Below, piece after piece: positions 10,862 through 21,683 of a stretch of DNA of 64,000 nt. The position numbers were made by a program, and so were the translations under genes. Source of the stretch: Acidovorax sp. NCPPB 4044 (GTDB lineage: Bacteria > Pseudomonadota > Gammaproteobacteria > Burkholderiales > Burkholderiaceae_C); the NCBI RefSeq assembly GCF_028069655.1, contig NZ_JAMCOS010000001.1:3378001-3442000 (forward strand). Direction: 5' to 3'. A model generated the notes under the pieces. It saw only the letters and a program-made list of their open reading frames with translations, was not told where the DNA came from and searched no databases. Position 1 is the first letter of the stretch, and each line of letters starts with the position of its first letter.

Positions 10862-11296
10862 TCAGACGAGCCGGTCCAGGTGTTCGCGCAGGGCGCCTTC
10901 CATCCGGTCGCGCCGGGACAGGATTTCCTCCTGCTCCTGCGCGGGAGAGCGCTCGCGGACCGCGGCCGCCCACACCGGCGACGGGAAGTGGCTGTCCCAG
11001 GCGAAGCGGGCGATCACGTGCCAGTGCAGGTGCGGCACCATGTTGCCGAGGGCCGCCAGGTTGATCTTCTGCGGCTGCAGATGCGTGCGCAGCGCATGCT
11101 CCACGGCCACGACCGCATCCATGCACAGCAGCCGATCGGGCGCGGAGAGGTCGGAGAACTCCGCCACATGCGCGTTCCAGATGACGCGGTAGAACGCGGG
11201 AAAGCCCGGCTCGTCGGCGCGGATCACGCGCAGGCGTTCACCGCGCCACACCAGCACGCCGCCATCGCCGCTGCACAGGGGACAGGCCGTGGCCAT
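10862..11296 (-). CDS. HIT family protein
   Basis: This 144-residue histidine-triad protein has the motif HLHWHVIAR (family HxHxHxx) near residue 87 and an N-terminal CPLC pair that may bind zinc. HIT proteins hydrolyse nucleotide monophosphate conjugates, but the substrate is unknown. Its ATG shares one base with the stop of the large FAD oxidoreductase (TGATG), so the two genes are translationally coupled. Confidence 0.93.
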   Translation of the reverse strand: MATACPLCSGDGGVLVWRGERLRVIRADEPGFPAFYRVIWNAHVAEFSDLSAPDRLLCMDAVVAVEHALRTHLQPQKINLAALGNMVPHLHWHVIARFAWDSHFPSPVWAAAVRERSPAQEQEEILSRRDRMEGALREHLDRLV

Positions 11297-14200
11297 CAGA
11301 CCAGCACCCGTTCGATGCCGCCCGCGTTGGCACGCTGCACGTACTCGGGCAGCCAGTTCTCGCCGAGGATCTCGCGCGCCATCTCGACGACGATGTAGTC
11401 GGCCTCCAGCAGCCCGTTCTGCAGGTCGTCCTGGTAGCGGTTCAGGCCCTGCAGGCAGCTCGGGCAGCTCGTGAGGATCTTCACGTTGTCCTGCGGGGCC
11501 ACGGCGCCGCTCGCGCGCAGGGCGGCTTCACCCTTCCTGATCTCCTGCTCCTTGCGGAACCGCACCTGCGTGGAGATGTCGGGCCGGGTCACGCCCAGCG
11601 TGCCGGATTCGCCGCAGCAGCGCTCGCTCTTGGTGACCTGCGGGCCGACGAGCGCTTTCACGGTCTTGACCGAATCCTGCAGCTTCATCGGGTTGTGGCA
11701 GGGCTCGTGGTAGAGGTAGGCGCCCTTGCCCTGCAGCGTGATGCCCTTCTCGAGCAGGTATTCGTGGATGTCGATGATCCGGCAGCCCGGGAAGATCTTG
11801 TCGAACTGGTAGCCCTGCAGCTGGTCGTAGCAGGTGCCGCAGCTCACCACCACGGTCTTGATGTCCAGGTAGTTGAGCGTGTTGGCCACGCGGTGGAAGA
11901 GCACCCGGTTGTCGGTGATCATCTGCTCGGCGCGGTCGAACTGCCCGCTGCCGCGCTGCGGGTAGCCGCAGCACAGGTAGCCCGGCGGCAGCACGGTCTG
12001 CACGCCGGCATGCCAGAGCATGGCCTGCGTGGCCAGGCCCACCTGGCTGAAGAGGCGCTCGGAGCCGCAGCCGGGGAAGTAGAAGACCGCCTCCGTCTCG
12101 GCCGTGGTGGCGGCCGGGTTGCGGATGATGGGCACGTAGTTCTTGTCCTCGATGTCCAGCAGCGCGCGCGCGGTCTTCTTGGGCAGGCCGCCCGGCAGCT
12201 TCTTGTTCACGAAATGGATCACCTGCTCCTTCACGGGCGCAGTGCCCACGGTGGCGGGTGGGTGCGCGGTCTGGCGCCGGCCCACGGCGCGCAGCAGGTC
12301 GACCACGGCGCGCTGGGCCTTGAAGCCCACGTCCACCATGGCCGAGCGCATGAACTTGATGGTGTCCGGGTTGGTGGCGTTCAGCATCGCCATCGCCACC
12401 TTATTGCCGGGACGGAAGCTCTTCTTGCCCATCTTGCGCAGCAGGTTGCGCATGTTCATGGTCACGTCGCCGAAGTCGATCTTGACCGGGCACGGCGTGT
12501 AGCACTTGTGGCAGACGGTGCAGTGGTCGGCCACGTCCTCGAACTCCTGCCAGTGCTTGATCGAGACGCCGCGGCGCGTCTGCTCCTCATAGAGGAAGGC
12601 CTCGACCAGCAGCGAGGTCGCCAGGATCTTGTTGCGCGGGCTGTAGAGCAGGCTGGCGCGCGGCACGTGCGTGGCGCACACGGGCTTGCACTTGCCGCAG
12701 CGCAGGCAGTCCTTGACCGAATCGGCGATGGCGCCGATGTCGCTCTGCTGCATGATGAGCGACTCGTGCCCCATGAGGCCGAAGCTCGGCGTGTAGGCAT
12801 TGGTCAGGTCGGCCGCCCGCAGCGCCTCGCGCCCGGCATCGGAAGCCAAATCGCCTCCATGCCGCCGATTCTGCTGCGTTTCTTGCTCCTGATTTCGCAG
12901 CAACTTGCCTTTGTTGAAACGGCCCTGCGGGTCCACGCGGCGCTTGTAGTCGGCGAAGGGCTGCAGCTCTTCGTCGGTCAGGAATTCGAGCTTGGTGATG
13001 CCGATGCCGTGCTCGCCCGAGATCACCCCGCCCAGGCTGCGCGCCAGCACCATGATGCGCGCCACCGCCTCGTGGGCCGTCTGCAGCATCTGGTAGTCGT
13101 CGCTGTTCACCGGAAGGTTGGTGTGCACGTTGCCGTCGCCCGCGTGCATGTGCAGCGCCACCCAGACGCGGCCCTTGAGCACGCGCTGGTGGACGGCCGC
13201 CGCCTCGGCCATGAGCGGCTGGAAGGCCGCGCCCGCGAAGATCTTGCCGAGCGGTTCGCGCAGCTGGGTCTTCCAGCTCGCGCGCAGCGTGTGGTCCTGC
13301 AACTGCGGGAACAGCGTGGCGACATCGCGCAGCCAGCCGGCCCACAGATCGCGCACCTCGCCCACCAGCGCCACGGCCTGCGCCACCCGGTCTTCGAGCA
13401 ACTCGGCAGACGGGATCTCGTGCGCATCGTCCTGCCGGCCCAGCGGCAGGTTGCCGCGCAGGAAGAAGTCTTCCAGCGCGTCGCACAGCGCGATCTTGTT
13501 GCGCAGGCTGAGCTCGATGTTGATGCGCTCGATGCCGTCGGTGTACTCGGCCATGCGCGGCAGCGGGATCACCACGTCTTCGTTGATCTTGAAGGCGTTG
13601 GTGTGTCGGCTGATGGCCGCCGTGCGCTTGCGGTCGAGCCAGAACTTCTTGCGCGCCTCGGGGCTGATGGCGATGAAGCCTTCGCCCGAGCGCGAGTTGG
13701 CGATGCGCACCACCTCGCTGGTCGCGCGCGCCACCGCGTCGGCGTCATCGCCCGCGATGTCGCCGAAGAGCACCATCTTGGGCAGGCCGCCGTGCTTCTT
13801 GCTCTTGGTGGCGTAGCCGACGGCCTTGAGGTAGCGGTCGTCCAGATGCTCCAGCCCCGCCAGCAGCACACCGGAGCGGCCCGCCTCGGCGAACATGAAG
13901 TCCTTGATCTCGACGATGCTCGGCACCGCGTCCTTGGCGTTGCCGAAGAACTCCAGGCAGACCGTGCGCGTGTGCTCCGGCATGCGGTGCACGATCCAGC
14001 GCGCGCTGGTGATGAGGCCGTCGCAGCCTTCCTTCTGGATGCCCGGCAGGCCGGAGAGGAATTTGTCCGTCACATCCTTGCCCAGGCCTTCCTTGCGGAA
14101 GGTCTTGCCGGGAATGTCCAGCCGCTCGGTGCGCAGCGGCGTCTTGCCGTCCGCGGCGAAATACTGCAGGTCGAAGCTGGCCACCTCGGCATCGTGGATC

Positions 14201-15219
14201 TTGCCGAGGTTGTGGCCCACGCGCGTGACCTCCAGCCATTCGGCCTCGGGCGTGACCATGCGCCAGGACGCGAGGTTGTCCAGCGCCGTGCCCCAGAGCA
14301 CCGCCTTCTTGCCGCCCGCGTTCATGGCGATGTTGCCGCCGATGCACGAGGCCTCGGCGCTGGTGGGGTCCACGGCGAACACGTAGCCGGCGCGCTCGGC
14401 CGCATCGGCCACGCGCTGCGTGACGACGCCGGCCTCGGTCCAGATCGTGGGGAACTCGCCGTCCAGGCCGGGCAGCCGCACCGGCTCGACCTCGGTCATC
14501 GCTTCGAGCTTCTCGGTGTTGATGACCGCGCTGCGCCACGTGAGCGGGATGGCGCCGCCCGTGTAGCCGGTGCCGCCCCCGCGCGGGATGATGGTGAGCT
14601 CCAGCTCGATGCACGCCTTGACGATCTGGGCCATCTCGGCCTCGGAGTCGGGCGTGAGCACCACGAACGGGTATTCGATGCGCCAGTCGGTCGCGTCGGT
14701 CACGTGGGAGACGCGCGAGAGCCCGTCGAACTTGATGTTGTCCCGGGCCGTCAGGCGGCCCAGGCGGCGCTGCACGCTGCGGCGCAACTGGGCGGCCTCC
14801 ACGAAAGCGGCATCGAAGCGCGCGATGGCGCCGCGCGCGGACTCGACGAGCTGGCCCACGAGCCGGCCGCGCTCGGCATCGTCGCCGGGCGTGCGGCGCT
14901 TCTGGATCTCGGTCAGGCGGTGCTGCAGGGCTTCGACCAGCAGCTTGCGGCGGTCGGGGTTGTCCAGCAGGTCGTCCTGCAGGTAGGGGTTGCGCTGCAC
15001 CACCCAGATGTCGCCCAGCACCTCGTAGAGCATGCGGGCGGATCGGCCCGTGCGGCGCTCCCGGCGCAGCTGGTCCAGCACGTCCCAGGAGGGGGCGCCC
15101 AGCAGGCGGATGACGATTTCCCGGTCGGAAAACGAGGTGTAGTTATAGGGAATCTCGCGCAGGCGAGTGGGCTCTGCGGCCTGGGCCTGCAGGGCGGCCA
15201 GCGCTATCGGAACATTCAT
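11296..15219 (-). CDS. DUF3683/FAD-binding/4Fe-4S/CCG-domain oxidoreductase
   Basis: This 1307-residue fusion enzyme has, in order, an N-terminal DUF3683 region (about 1-150), an FAD-binding type 4 domain with [11 protein letters not shown] near 210, an FAD-oxidase C-terminal domain with SGEHGIG near 733, two 4Fe-4S motifs ([11 protein letters not shown] near 835, [11 protein letters not shown] near 900) and two CCG cysteine domains (FPGCGSE, CCGYPQ, CGTC, HEPCHN, CCGESG and CPSC between 1045 and 1255). The layout joins a GlcD-like flavin subunit to a GlcF-like iron-sulfur subunit, so it probably oxidises a 2-hydroxyacid such as D-lactate or glycolate and passes electrons to the quinone pool. 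The actual substrate is unknown. It overlaps the HIT gene by one base. Confidence 0.92.
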   Translation of the reverse strand: MNVPIALAALQAQAAEPTRLREIPYNYTSFSDREIVIRLLGAPSWDVLDQLRRERRTGRSARMLYEVLGDIWVVQRNPYLQDDLLDNPDRRKLLVEALQHRLTEIQKRRTPGDDAERGRLVGQLVESARGAIARFDAAFVEAAQLRRSVQRRLGRLTARDNIKFDGLSRVSHVTDATDWRIEYPFVVLTPDSEAEMAQIVKACIELELTIIPRGGGTGYTGGAIPLTWRSAVINTEKLEAMTEVEPVRLPGLDGEFPTIWTEAGVVTQRVADAAERAGYVFAVDPTSAEASCIGGNIAMNAGGKKAVLWGTALDNLASWRMVTPEAEWLEVTRVGHNLGKIHDAEVASFDLQYFAADGKTPLRTERLDIPGKTFRKEGLGKDVTDKFLSGLPGIQKEGCDGLITSARWIVHRMPEHTRTVCLEFFGNAKDAVPSIVEIKDFMFAEAGRSGVLLAGLEHLDDRYLKAVGYATKSKKHGGLPKMVLFGDIAGDDADAVARATSEVVRIANSRSGEGFIAISPEARKKFWLDRKRTAAISRHTNAFKINEDVVIPLPRMAEYTDGIERINIELSLRNKIALCDALEDFFLRGNLPLGRQDDAHEIPSAELLEDRVAQAVALVGEVRDLWAGWLRDVATLFPQLQDHTLRASWKTQLREPLGKIFAGAAFQPLMAEAAAVHQRVLKGRVWVALHMHAGDGNVHTNLPVNSDDYQMLQTAHEAVARIMVLARSLGGVISGEHGIGITKLEFLTDEELQPFADYKRRVDPQGRFNKGKLLRNQEQETQQNRRHGGDLASDAGREALRAADLTNAYTPSFGLMGHESLIMQQSDIGAIADSVKDCLRCGKCKPVCATHVPRASLLYSPRNKILATSLLVEAFLYEEQTRRGVSIKHWQEFEDVADHCTVCHKCYTPCPVKIDFGDVTMNMRNLLRKMGKKSFRPGNKVAMAMLNATNPDTIKFMRSAMVDVGFKAQRAVVDLLRAVGRRQTAHPPATVGTAPVKEQVIHFVNKKLPGGLPKKTARALLDIEDKNYVPIIRNPAATTAETEAVFYFPGCGSERLFSQVGLATQAMLWHAGVQTVLPPGYLCCGYPQRGSGQFDRAEQMITDNRVLFHRVANTLNYLDIKTVVVSCGTCYDQLQGYQFDKIFPGCRIIDIHEYLLEKGITLQGKGAYLYHEPCHNPMKLQDSVKTVKALVGPQVTKSERCCGESGTLGVTRPDISTQVRFRKEQEIRKGEAALRASGAVAPQDNVKILTSCPSCLQGLNRYQDDLQNGLLEADYIVVEMAREILGENWLPEYVQRANAGGIERVLV

Positions 15220-15363
15220 GGGGTGGACCTGGGTCGGGCGCTGGCGGCGCGCCCTCGTGCCTCGGGGCCGGCGATTTTACGCCAGCGCCCGGAGCGCCGC
15301 CGGCCGCGGCCGGCAATCCCCCGCGCGCCGGGAATGGCCGGTGCGCGGCACCCTGCCGGGGCG

Positions 15364-16593
15364 TCAGAACAGCACGCGGCTGCGGATGGTGCCCGGCACC
15401 TGCGCGAGCTTGTCCTGCGCCAGTTCGGACGACTGGGCATCGATGTCGATCACCACGTAGCCCACCTTGTCGTTGGTCTGCAGGTACTGCGCGGCGATGT
15501 TGATCTGGTTGTCCGAGAAGATCTGGTTGATCTGCGACAGCACACCCGGCACGTTGCGGTGGATGTGCAGCAGCCGGTGCTTGCCCGGGTGGGCGGGCAG
15601 CGCCACCTCGGGGAAGTTCACCGACGAGGTGGAGGTACCGTTGTCGCTGTACTTGACGAGCTTCTCGGCCACTTCGAGCCCGATGTTGGCCTGCGCCTCC
15701 ATGGTGGAGCCGCCGATGTGCGGCGTGAGGATGACGTTGTCCAGCCCGCGCAGCGGCGAGACGAACTCGTCCTTGTTGCTGCGCGGCTCCACCGGGAAGA
15801 CGTCGATGGCGGCGCCCAGCAGCTTCCGGGCGCGCAGGGCCTCGGCCAGCGCCTCGATGCGCACCACCGTGCCGCGCGCGGCATTGATGAGGATGGCGCC
15901 CTGCTTCATAGCGGCCAGCTCCTCGGGGCCGATCATCCATTGCGTGGACGGCAGTTCGGGCACGTGCAGCGTGACGATGTCGCTCTGCTCCAGCAGCGAA
16001 TGCAGCGAAGGCGCCTGGCGCGCGTTGCCCAGCGGCAGCTTGCTGACCACGTCGTGGAAGACGACGTGCATGCCGAGCGACTCGGCCAGCACCGAGAGCT
16101 GCGTGCCGATGGAGCCGTAGCCCACGATGCCCAGGGTCTTGCCGCGGATCTCGTAGGCGTTGTCGGCGCTCTTGAGCCAGCCGCCGCGGTGGGCCACGGC
16201 GTTCTTCTCGGGCACGCCGCGCAGCAGCAGGATGGCCTCGGCCAGCACCAGCTCGGCCACGGAACGGGTATTGGAATACGGCGCGTTGAACACCGCGATG
16301 CCGCGCTCGCGCGCGGCGTTCAGGTCGATCTGGTTGGTGCCGATGCAGAAGGCGCCCACGGCGACCAGCTTGTGGGCGTGCTCGAACACGTCGGCCGTGA
16401 GCTGGGTGCGCGAGCGGATGCCCAGGAAATGCACGTCCGCGATCTTGCGCTGGAGTTCCTCCCCGTCCAGCGCACCGGTCAGGGCCTCGATCTGGGTGTA
16501 GCCCGCGCCGCGCAGCACGTCGAGCGCGGACGGGTGCACGCCCTCCAGCAGGAGGAATTTGATCTTGCTTTTATCCAGGGAGGTCTTGGTCAT
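15364..16593 (-). CDS. serA: D-3-phosphoglycerate dehydrogenase
   Basis: This 409-residue enzyme (E. coli SerA 410) makes the first oxidation step of serine synthesis from 3-phosphoglycerate using NAD. The nucleotide-binding motif is GIVGYGSIGTQLSVLAESLG, catalytic-domain signatures are NAARGTVV and LTPHIGGSTMEAQ, and a C-terminal ACT domain (GYVVIDIDAQ) suggests serine feedback. ATG 16593 is chosen because the protein from there matches the family length. It is divergent from the ugp operon across a 345-bp intergenic region. Confidence 0.96.
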   Translation of the reverse strand: MTKTSLDKSKIKFLLLEGVHPSALDVLRGAGYTQIEALTGALDGEELQRKIADVHFLGIRSRTQLTADVFEHAHKLVAVGAFCIGTNQIDLNAARERGIAVFNAPYSNTRSVAELVLAEAILLLRGVPEKNAVAHRGGWLKSADNAYEIRGKTLGIVGYGSIGTQLSVLAESLGMHVVFHDVVSKLPLGNARQAPSLHSLLEQSDIVTLHVPELPSTQWMIGPEELAAMKQGAILINAARGTVVRIEALAEALRARKLLGAAIDVFPVEPRSNKDEFVSPLRGLDNVILTPHIGGSTMEAQANIGLEVAEKLVKYSDNGTSTSSVNFPEVALPAHPGKHRLLHIHRNVPGVLSQINQIFSDNQINIAAQYLQTNDKVGYVVIDIDAQSSELAQDKLAQVPGTIRSRVLF

Positions 16594-16685
16594 GGAACAA
16601 CAAAGAAGAAGGGAAGAGCGGGAAGAGGGCCTGGGGTGCGCCGCGAATCGGGGCCCAGGTGCGTGCTGCTTTCGCAGATCGCATG

Positions 16686-16699
16686 CCATTGTGCAATGG
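16686..16699. promoter_or_regulatory. Inverted repeat upstream of serA
   Basis: CCATTG and CAATGG form an inverted repeat with a 2-base centre, about 95 bases upstream of serA and followed on the plus strand by a run of A. It may be an operator for serA. No regulator can be named. Confidence 0.25.
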
Positions 16700-16779
16700 G
16701 AAAAAACCCTGCTGCGGGGGCGCCTACCGCACCACGGTGCGGAATGTCCGTCATGCAGGTGACGCGCAAAGGCCTGACC

Positions 16780-16797
16780 GCGTCACAGAATTGTCAC
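16780..16797 (+). promoter_or_regulatory. Pho-box-like direct repeat upstream of ugpB
   Basis: Two 7-mers, GCGTCAC and TTGTCAC, are separated by AGAA. This is the 11-base direct-repeat geometry of PhoB sites (CTGTCAT, four AT-rich bases, CTGTCAT). It lies about 140 bases upstream of ugpB. E. coli ugp is PhoB-controlled, so phosphate starvation control is plausible. The first unit is a poor match, and the overlapping palindrome at 16788-16802 offers another reading. Confidence 0.4.
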
Positions 16798-16938
16798 AAT
16801 TCCGCTTTGCCTGCCTCGCCCGCCCCGGGAAGTTCCCGATCTGCGGAACCGCCCATGTATGCGACAACGACATACCGATGACATGAACGACGCATACCAT
16901 GCGCCGCTTTTGCATCCGCCATTCTTTGAGGAGTTTCC

Positions 16939-18249
16939 ATGCATTTCAAGCACCTGGCGCTGACCGCCGCCATTGCCGCCACCGTCTGCGTCTCCGCGCA
17001 GGCCCAGACCGAGATCCAGTGGTGGCACTCGATGACGGCCGTCAACGGCGAATGGGTGAACGACCTGGCCCGCCAGTTCAACGAAAGCCAGAAGGACTAC
17101 AAGATCGTGCCCACCTACGAGGGCACCTATGACGAATCCATGACGGCGTCGATCGCGGCCTTCCGCGCCGGCAACGCCCCGCACATCCTGCAGGTGTTCG
17201 AAGTGGGCACCGCCACCATGATGGCCAGCAAGGGCGCCGTGGTGCCCGTGGGCAAGGTGATGCAGGACGCGGGCGTGCCGTTCGACCCCAAGGTCTACAT
17301 CCCCGCGGTGGCCGGCTACTACACGGCCCCCAACGGCCAGATGCTGAGCTTCCCGTTCAACAGCTCCACCACCATCTTCTACTTCAACAAGGACGCGTTC
17401 AAGGCCGCCGGCCTGCCCACCGACAAGGCGCCTTCGACGTGGCCCGAAGTGGTCAACGCCGCAGCCAAGCTGAAGGCCTCCGGCCACAAGTGCCCGTTCA
17501 CCACCGCCTGGCAGAACTGGACGCAGGTGGAGAGCTTCTCGGCCTGGCACAACGTGGAGTTCGCCTCCAAGTCGAACGGCCTGCAGGGCCTGGACGCCCG
17601 CCTGAAGGTGGATTCGCCGCTGCACGTGCGCCACATCGAGAACCTCGCCAACATGGCCAAGCAGGGCCTGTTCATCTACAAGGGCCGCGGCAACGTGCCC
17701 GAGGCGAGCTTCGTGTCGGGCGAGTGCGCCATGATCAACACCTCGTCCGGCTTCTACGGCAACGTGGCCAAGAACGCCAAGTTCGCCTACGGCCTGGCTC
17801 CCCTGCCCTACTACCCCGATGTGCCCGGCGCGCCGCAGAACACCGTCATCGGCGGCGCCAGCCTCTGGGTGATGGCCGGCAAGAAGCCCGCCGAATACAA
17901 GGGCGTGGCATCGTTCTTCAAGTTCATCTCCACCCCCGAGGTGCAGTCGGCCAGCCACAAGCGCACGGGCTACCTGCCGGTGACCACGGCCGCCTATGAG
18001 CTGACCGAGAAGTCCGGCTTCTACAAGGAGAACCCCGGCACCGACGTGGCCGTGACGCAGATGGTCCGCAAGGTCACCGACAAGAGCCGCGGCATCCGCC
18101 TGGGCAACTACGTGCAGATCCGCGCCATCGAGGACGAAGAGCTGGAACAGGTCTGGTCCGGCAAGAAGACCGCCAAGGAAGCCCTCGACTCCATCGTGAA
18201 GCGCGGCAACGAGCAGCTGGAACGCTTCCAGAAGGCCAACAAGGGCTGA
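16939..18249 (+). CDS. ugpB: sn-Glycerol-3-phosphate ABC transporter, substrate-binding protein
   Basis: This 436-residue periplasmic binding protein has a Sec signal peptide ending near AQA (residues 22-24). The mature part starts [21 protein letters not shown], typical of family 1 solute-binding proteins and UgpB. Other UgpB-like stretches are [17 protein letters not shown] and [17 protein letters not shown]. It captures glycerol-3-phosphate or glycerophosphodiesters for UgpAEC. GAGGAG precedes the ATG. A strong terminator lies between it and ugpA. Confidence 0.95.
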   Translation: MHFKHLALTAAIAATVCVSAQAQTEIQWWHSMTAVNGEWVNDLARQFNESQKDYKIVPTYEGTYDESMTASIAAFRAGNAPHILQVFEVGTATMMASKGAVVPVGKVMQDAGVPFDPKVYIPAVAGYYTAPNGQMLSFPFNSSTTIFYFNKDAFKAAGLPTDKAPSTWPEVVNAAAKLKASGHKCPFTTAWQNWTQVESFSAWHNVEFASKSNGLQGLDARLKVDSPLHVRHIENLANMAKQGLFIYKGRGNVPEASFVSGECAMINTSSGFYGNVAKNAKFAYGLAPLPYYPDVPGAPQNTVIGGASLWVMAGKKPAEYKGVASFFKFISTPEVQSASHKRTGYLPVTTAAYELTEKSGFYKENPGTDVAVTQMVRKVTDKSRGIRLGNYVQIRAIEDEELEQVWSGKKTAKEALDSIVKRGNEQLERFQKANKG

Positions 18250-18305
18250 GCACCGCCGGAACGCGGCCGCGGGCGGCATGCCGCGCGGCTCCGGCGTCCG
18301 TACGA

Positions 18306-18334
18306 CCCTCCCCGCCCCGCGGGGAGGGTTTTTT
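18306..18334 (+). terminator. Terminator/attenuator between ugpB and ugpA
   Basis: A 9-bp perfect stem (CCCTCCCCG with CGGGGAGGG), loop CCCCG, is followed by six T. It is placed 57 bases after the ugpB stop and 66 bases before the ugpA start. It should reduce transcription into the transporter genes, so that more binding protein is made than membrane and ATPase subunits. Confidence 0.85.
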
Positions 18335-18400
18335 CATCAGTCGCCGGCATCCCTCCGAGGAAACCGCGCGCATGGCACGCAAGGGACAATCGCCCCCATC

Positions 18401-19282
18401 ATGGAAAAACGCGTTCGATTCAAATCCGCCTGGCTGCCGTGGCTGCTCATCGCCCCGCAGATGGCCATCATCCTGGTCTTCTTCTTCTGGCCGGCCAGCC
18501 AGGCGCTGGTGCAGTCGCTGCAGATGCAGGACGCCTTCGGCACCTCCACCGAGTGGGTGGGGCTGGAGAATTTCAGGAACCTCTTCAACGACCCGAGCTA
18601 CGTGGAATCCTTCAAGACCACGGCCTTCTTCTCGGTGCTCGTGGCCGGCAGCGGCATCGCGCTGTCGCTGCTGCTCGCGGTGTTCGCCGACCGGGTGGTG
18701 CGCGGCGCGATGTTCTACAAGACCCTGCTGATCCTGCCCTACGCCGTCGCGCCGGCGGTGGCCGCCGTGCTCTGGGTGTTCATGTTCTCGCCCTCGCTCG
18801 GCGTGGTCGCCTATGGCCTGGGCAAGCTCGGCATCGACTGGAACCACCTGCTGAACTCCGGCCACGCGATGACGCTGATCGTCATGGCCTCGGTCTGGAA
18901 GCAGATTTCCTACAACTTCCTGTTCTTCCTCGCAGGGCTGCAGTCGATTCCGAAGTCCCTGATCGAGGCTGCTTCCATCGATGGCGCGGGCCCGTGGCGG
19001 CGCTTCTGGAGCGTGCAGTTCCCGCTGCTCTCGCCCACCACCTTCTTCCTGCTCGTGATCAACGTGGTGTATGCCTTCTTCGACACCTTCGCCATCGTGG
19101 ACGCCGCCACGCAGGGCGGCCCCGGCAAGGACACCGCGATCCTCGTCTACAAGGTGTATTACGACGGCTTCAAGGCCATGGACCTGGGCGGCTCGGCCGC
19201 GCAGTCGGTGGTGCTGATGCTCATCGTGGTGGCGCTGACCGTGGTGCAGTTCCGCTACGTCGAAAAGAAAGTGCAGTACTGA
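18401..19282 (+). CDS. ugpA: sn-Glycerol-3-phosphate ABC transporter permease UgpA
   Basis: This 293-residue inner-membrane permease (E. coli UgpA 295) has six predicted membrane segments, beginning [19 protein letters not shown]. The EAA loop, which docks the ATPase, is visible as [22 protein letters not shown] near residue 190. ATG 18401 is used because it gives the family-typical start [16 protein letters not shown]. Its stop is one base from the ugpE ATG. Confidence 0.95.
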   Translation: MEKRVRFKSAWLPWLLIAPQMAIILVFFFWPASQALVQSLQMQDAFGTSTEWVGLENFRNLFNDPSYVESFKTTAFFSVLVAGSGIALSLLLAVFADRVVRGAMFYKTLLILPYAVAPAVAAVLWVFMFSPSLGVVAYGLGKLGIDWNHLLNSGHAMTLIVMASVWKQISYNFLFFLAGLQSIPKSLIEAASIDGAGPWRRFWSVQFPLLSPTTFFLLVINVVYAFFDTFAIVDAATQGGPGKDTAILVYKVYYDGFKAMDLGGSAAQSVVLMLIVVALTVVQFRYVEKKVQY

Positions 19283-19283
19283 C

Positions 19284-20135
19284 ATGGTCGAACGCAGTCT
19301 CACGCGCGGCATCCTCGCGCACTTCATCATGGTCCTGGGGGTCGCCATCGTGGCGTTCCCGCTCTACCTCGCCTTCGTCGCCTCCACGCACACCGCCCAG
19401 GAAATCGTGCAGGCGCCCATGCCACTGCTGCCGGGCAGCCATTTCTGGGAGACCTACTCCGCCGCGCTCTTCGGGCGCGACCAGGGTGCCGGCTCCACCG
19501 CCCCCGTGGCGCGGATGATGTGGGTGAGCTTCGTCTCGGCGATGGTCATCACCTTCGGCAAGATCTCCATCTCGCTGCTGTCGGCCTTCGCCATCGTCTA
19601 CTTCCGGTTCCCCTTCAAGGGCCTGTGCTTCTGGCTGATCTTCATCACCCTGATGCTGCCGGTCGAAGTGCGCATCGGGCCCACCTACCAGGTGGTGTCG
19701 GACCTGGGGATGCTCAACAGCTACGCCGGCCTCACGGTGCCGCTGATCGCCTCGGCCACGGCCACGTTCCTCTTCCGCCAGTTCTTCCTGACGGTGCCCG
19801 ACGAACTCGTGGAGGCCGCGCGCATCGATGGCGCGGGCCCCATGCGCTTCTTCAAGGACGTGCTCGTGCCGCTCTCGCGCACGTCCATCGCGGCGCTGTT
19901 CGTGATCCAGTTCATCTACGGCTGGAACCAGTACCTGTGGCCGCTGCTGGCCACCACCAGCGAGGACATGTACCCCGTGGTGATCGGCATCAAGCGCATG
20001 ATCGCCGGCGGCGACGGCCAGAACGAGTGGAACATCGTCATGGCCACGGCCATCCTCGCGATGCTGCCACCCGCCATCGTCGTGATCCTGATGCAGAAGT
20101 GGTTCGTGAAGGGCCTGGTGGACACCGAGAAATAA
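19284..20135 (+). CDS. ugpE: sn-Glycerol-3-phosphate ABC transporter permease UgpE
   Basis: This 283-residue permease (E. coli UgpE 281) has six membrane segments and an EAA loop reading [21 protein letters not shown] near residue 177. UgpE-type features include [20 protein letters not shown] at the start and [22 protein letters not shown] in the C-terminal part. It pairs with UgpA to form the membrane channel and starts one base after the ugpA stop. Confidence 0.95.
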   Translation: MVERSLTRGILAHFIMVLGVAIVAFPLYLAFVASTHTAQEIVQAPMPLLPGSHFWETYSAALFGRDQGAGSTAPVARMMWVSFVSAMVITFGKISISLLSAFAIVYFRFPFKGLCFWLIFITLMLPVEVRIGPTYQVVSDLGMLNSYAGLTVPLIASATATFLFRQFFLTVPDELVEAARIDGAGPMRFFKDVLVPLSRTSIAALFVIQFIYGWNQYLWPLLATTSEDMYPVVIGIKRMIAGGDGQNEWNIVMATAILAMLPPAIVVILMQKWFVKGLVDTEK

Positions 20136-20196
20136 GCCCGGCCACCCGCCCTCCGCACGCGACACCGACAACCCCTCCCCCCATTCCCAGACAGAC

Positions 20197-21213
<1,017 letters not shown>

Positions 21214-21236
21214 AGCCCCGCACGCCGGCGCCCCCG

Positions 21237-21620
21237 ATGGCCAACGCACTCCACGCCACCATCCCCGTGCTGGCATCGCTCGACCTGGACGAGAGCGCCG
21301 CGTTCTACACGGACCGCCTGGGTTTCGCCATCGCGCTGCGCGCGGCCGACTACCTCATCGCCGTGCGCGACGGCTGCGAGCTGCATTTCTGGCGGTGCAG
21401 CGACCGCCACATCGCGGAGAACACCTCGTGCTACCTGCGCGGCGACGTGCGGGCGCTGCATGCCGATTTCACCCGCCGCGGGCTCACGCACGAACCGCCG
21501 GCCGAGCGCCCGTGGGGCATGCGCGAGCTGTACGTGATCGACCCGCACGGCAACCTGCTCAAGTTCGGGGAGCCCTGCGAAGCTCCCTCTGAGCCCGCTG
21601 CGGCGCCTTCTTCTGACTGA
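21237..21620 (+). CDS. VOC family (glyoxalase/bleomycin resistance-like) protein
   Basis: This 127-residue protein has one vicinal-oxygen-chelate fold: IPVLASLDLDESAAFYTDRLGF at the N-terminus, then CELHFWRCSD, and MRELYVIDPHGNLLKFGEP near the end. The three family metal-ligand positions appear as His or Glu. The closest functional class by eye is the bleomycin-binding-type VOC proteins. It lies 23 bases after ugpC and 63 before ugpQ, so it probably belongs to the ugp transcript. Its role there is unknown. Confidence 0.88.
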   Translation: MANALHATIPVLASLDLDESAAFYTDRLGFAIALRAADYLIAVRDGCELHFWRCSDRHIAENTSCYLRGDVRALHADFTRRGLTHEPPAERPWGMRELYVIDPHGNLLKFGEPCEAPSEPAAAPSSD

Positions 21621-21683
21621 ACGGCCAGCGCGGGCAGCGGGCCCCTCCCGCACCGCGCGCGCTGCCGCCCACCCGCCCCAACC

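Larger units (their letters stand above)
16594..16938. other. Intergenic region between serA and ugpB
   Basis: This 345-bp stretch separates two divergent genes and should hold both promoters. I see an inverted repeat CCATTG-TG-CAATGG at 16686-16699 on the serA side, a Pho-box-like direct repeat at 16780-16797, a perfect palindrome GAATTGT-C-ACAATTC overlapping it at 16788-16802, and the ugpB ribosome site GAGGAG just before 16939. No small gene or RNA gene is evident. Confidence 0.6.

Noticed and set aside
15299..15314. 16-bp palindrome GCCGGCCGCGGCCGGC between serA and the FAD gene as a terminator
   Set aside because: It is perfect but has no T run on either side, and such GC palindromes arise easily in this composition.
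11695..16881. 1,728-codon open frame on the plus strand opposite the FAD oxidoreductase and serA
   Set aside because: It crosses two clear minus-strand genes and an intergenic region. The composition is that of antisense high-GC sequence.
16869..16884. Second Pho-box candidate with two GACAT units 11 bases apart
   Set aside because: GACAT does not match the PhoB consensus TGTCA on either strand, and it lies too close to the ugpB start.
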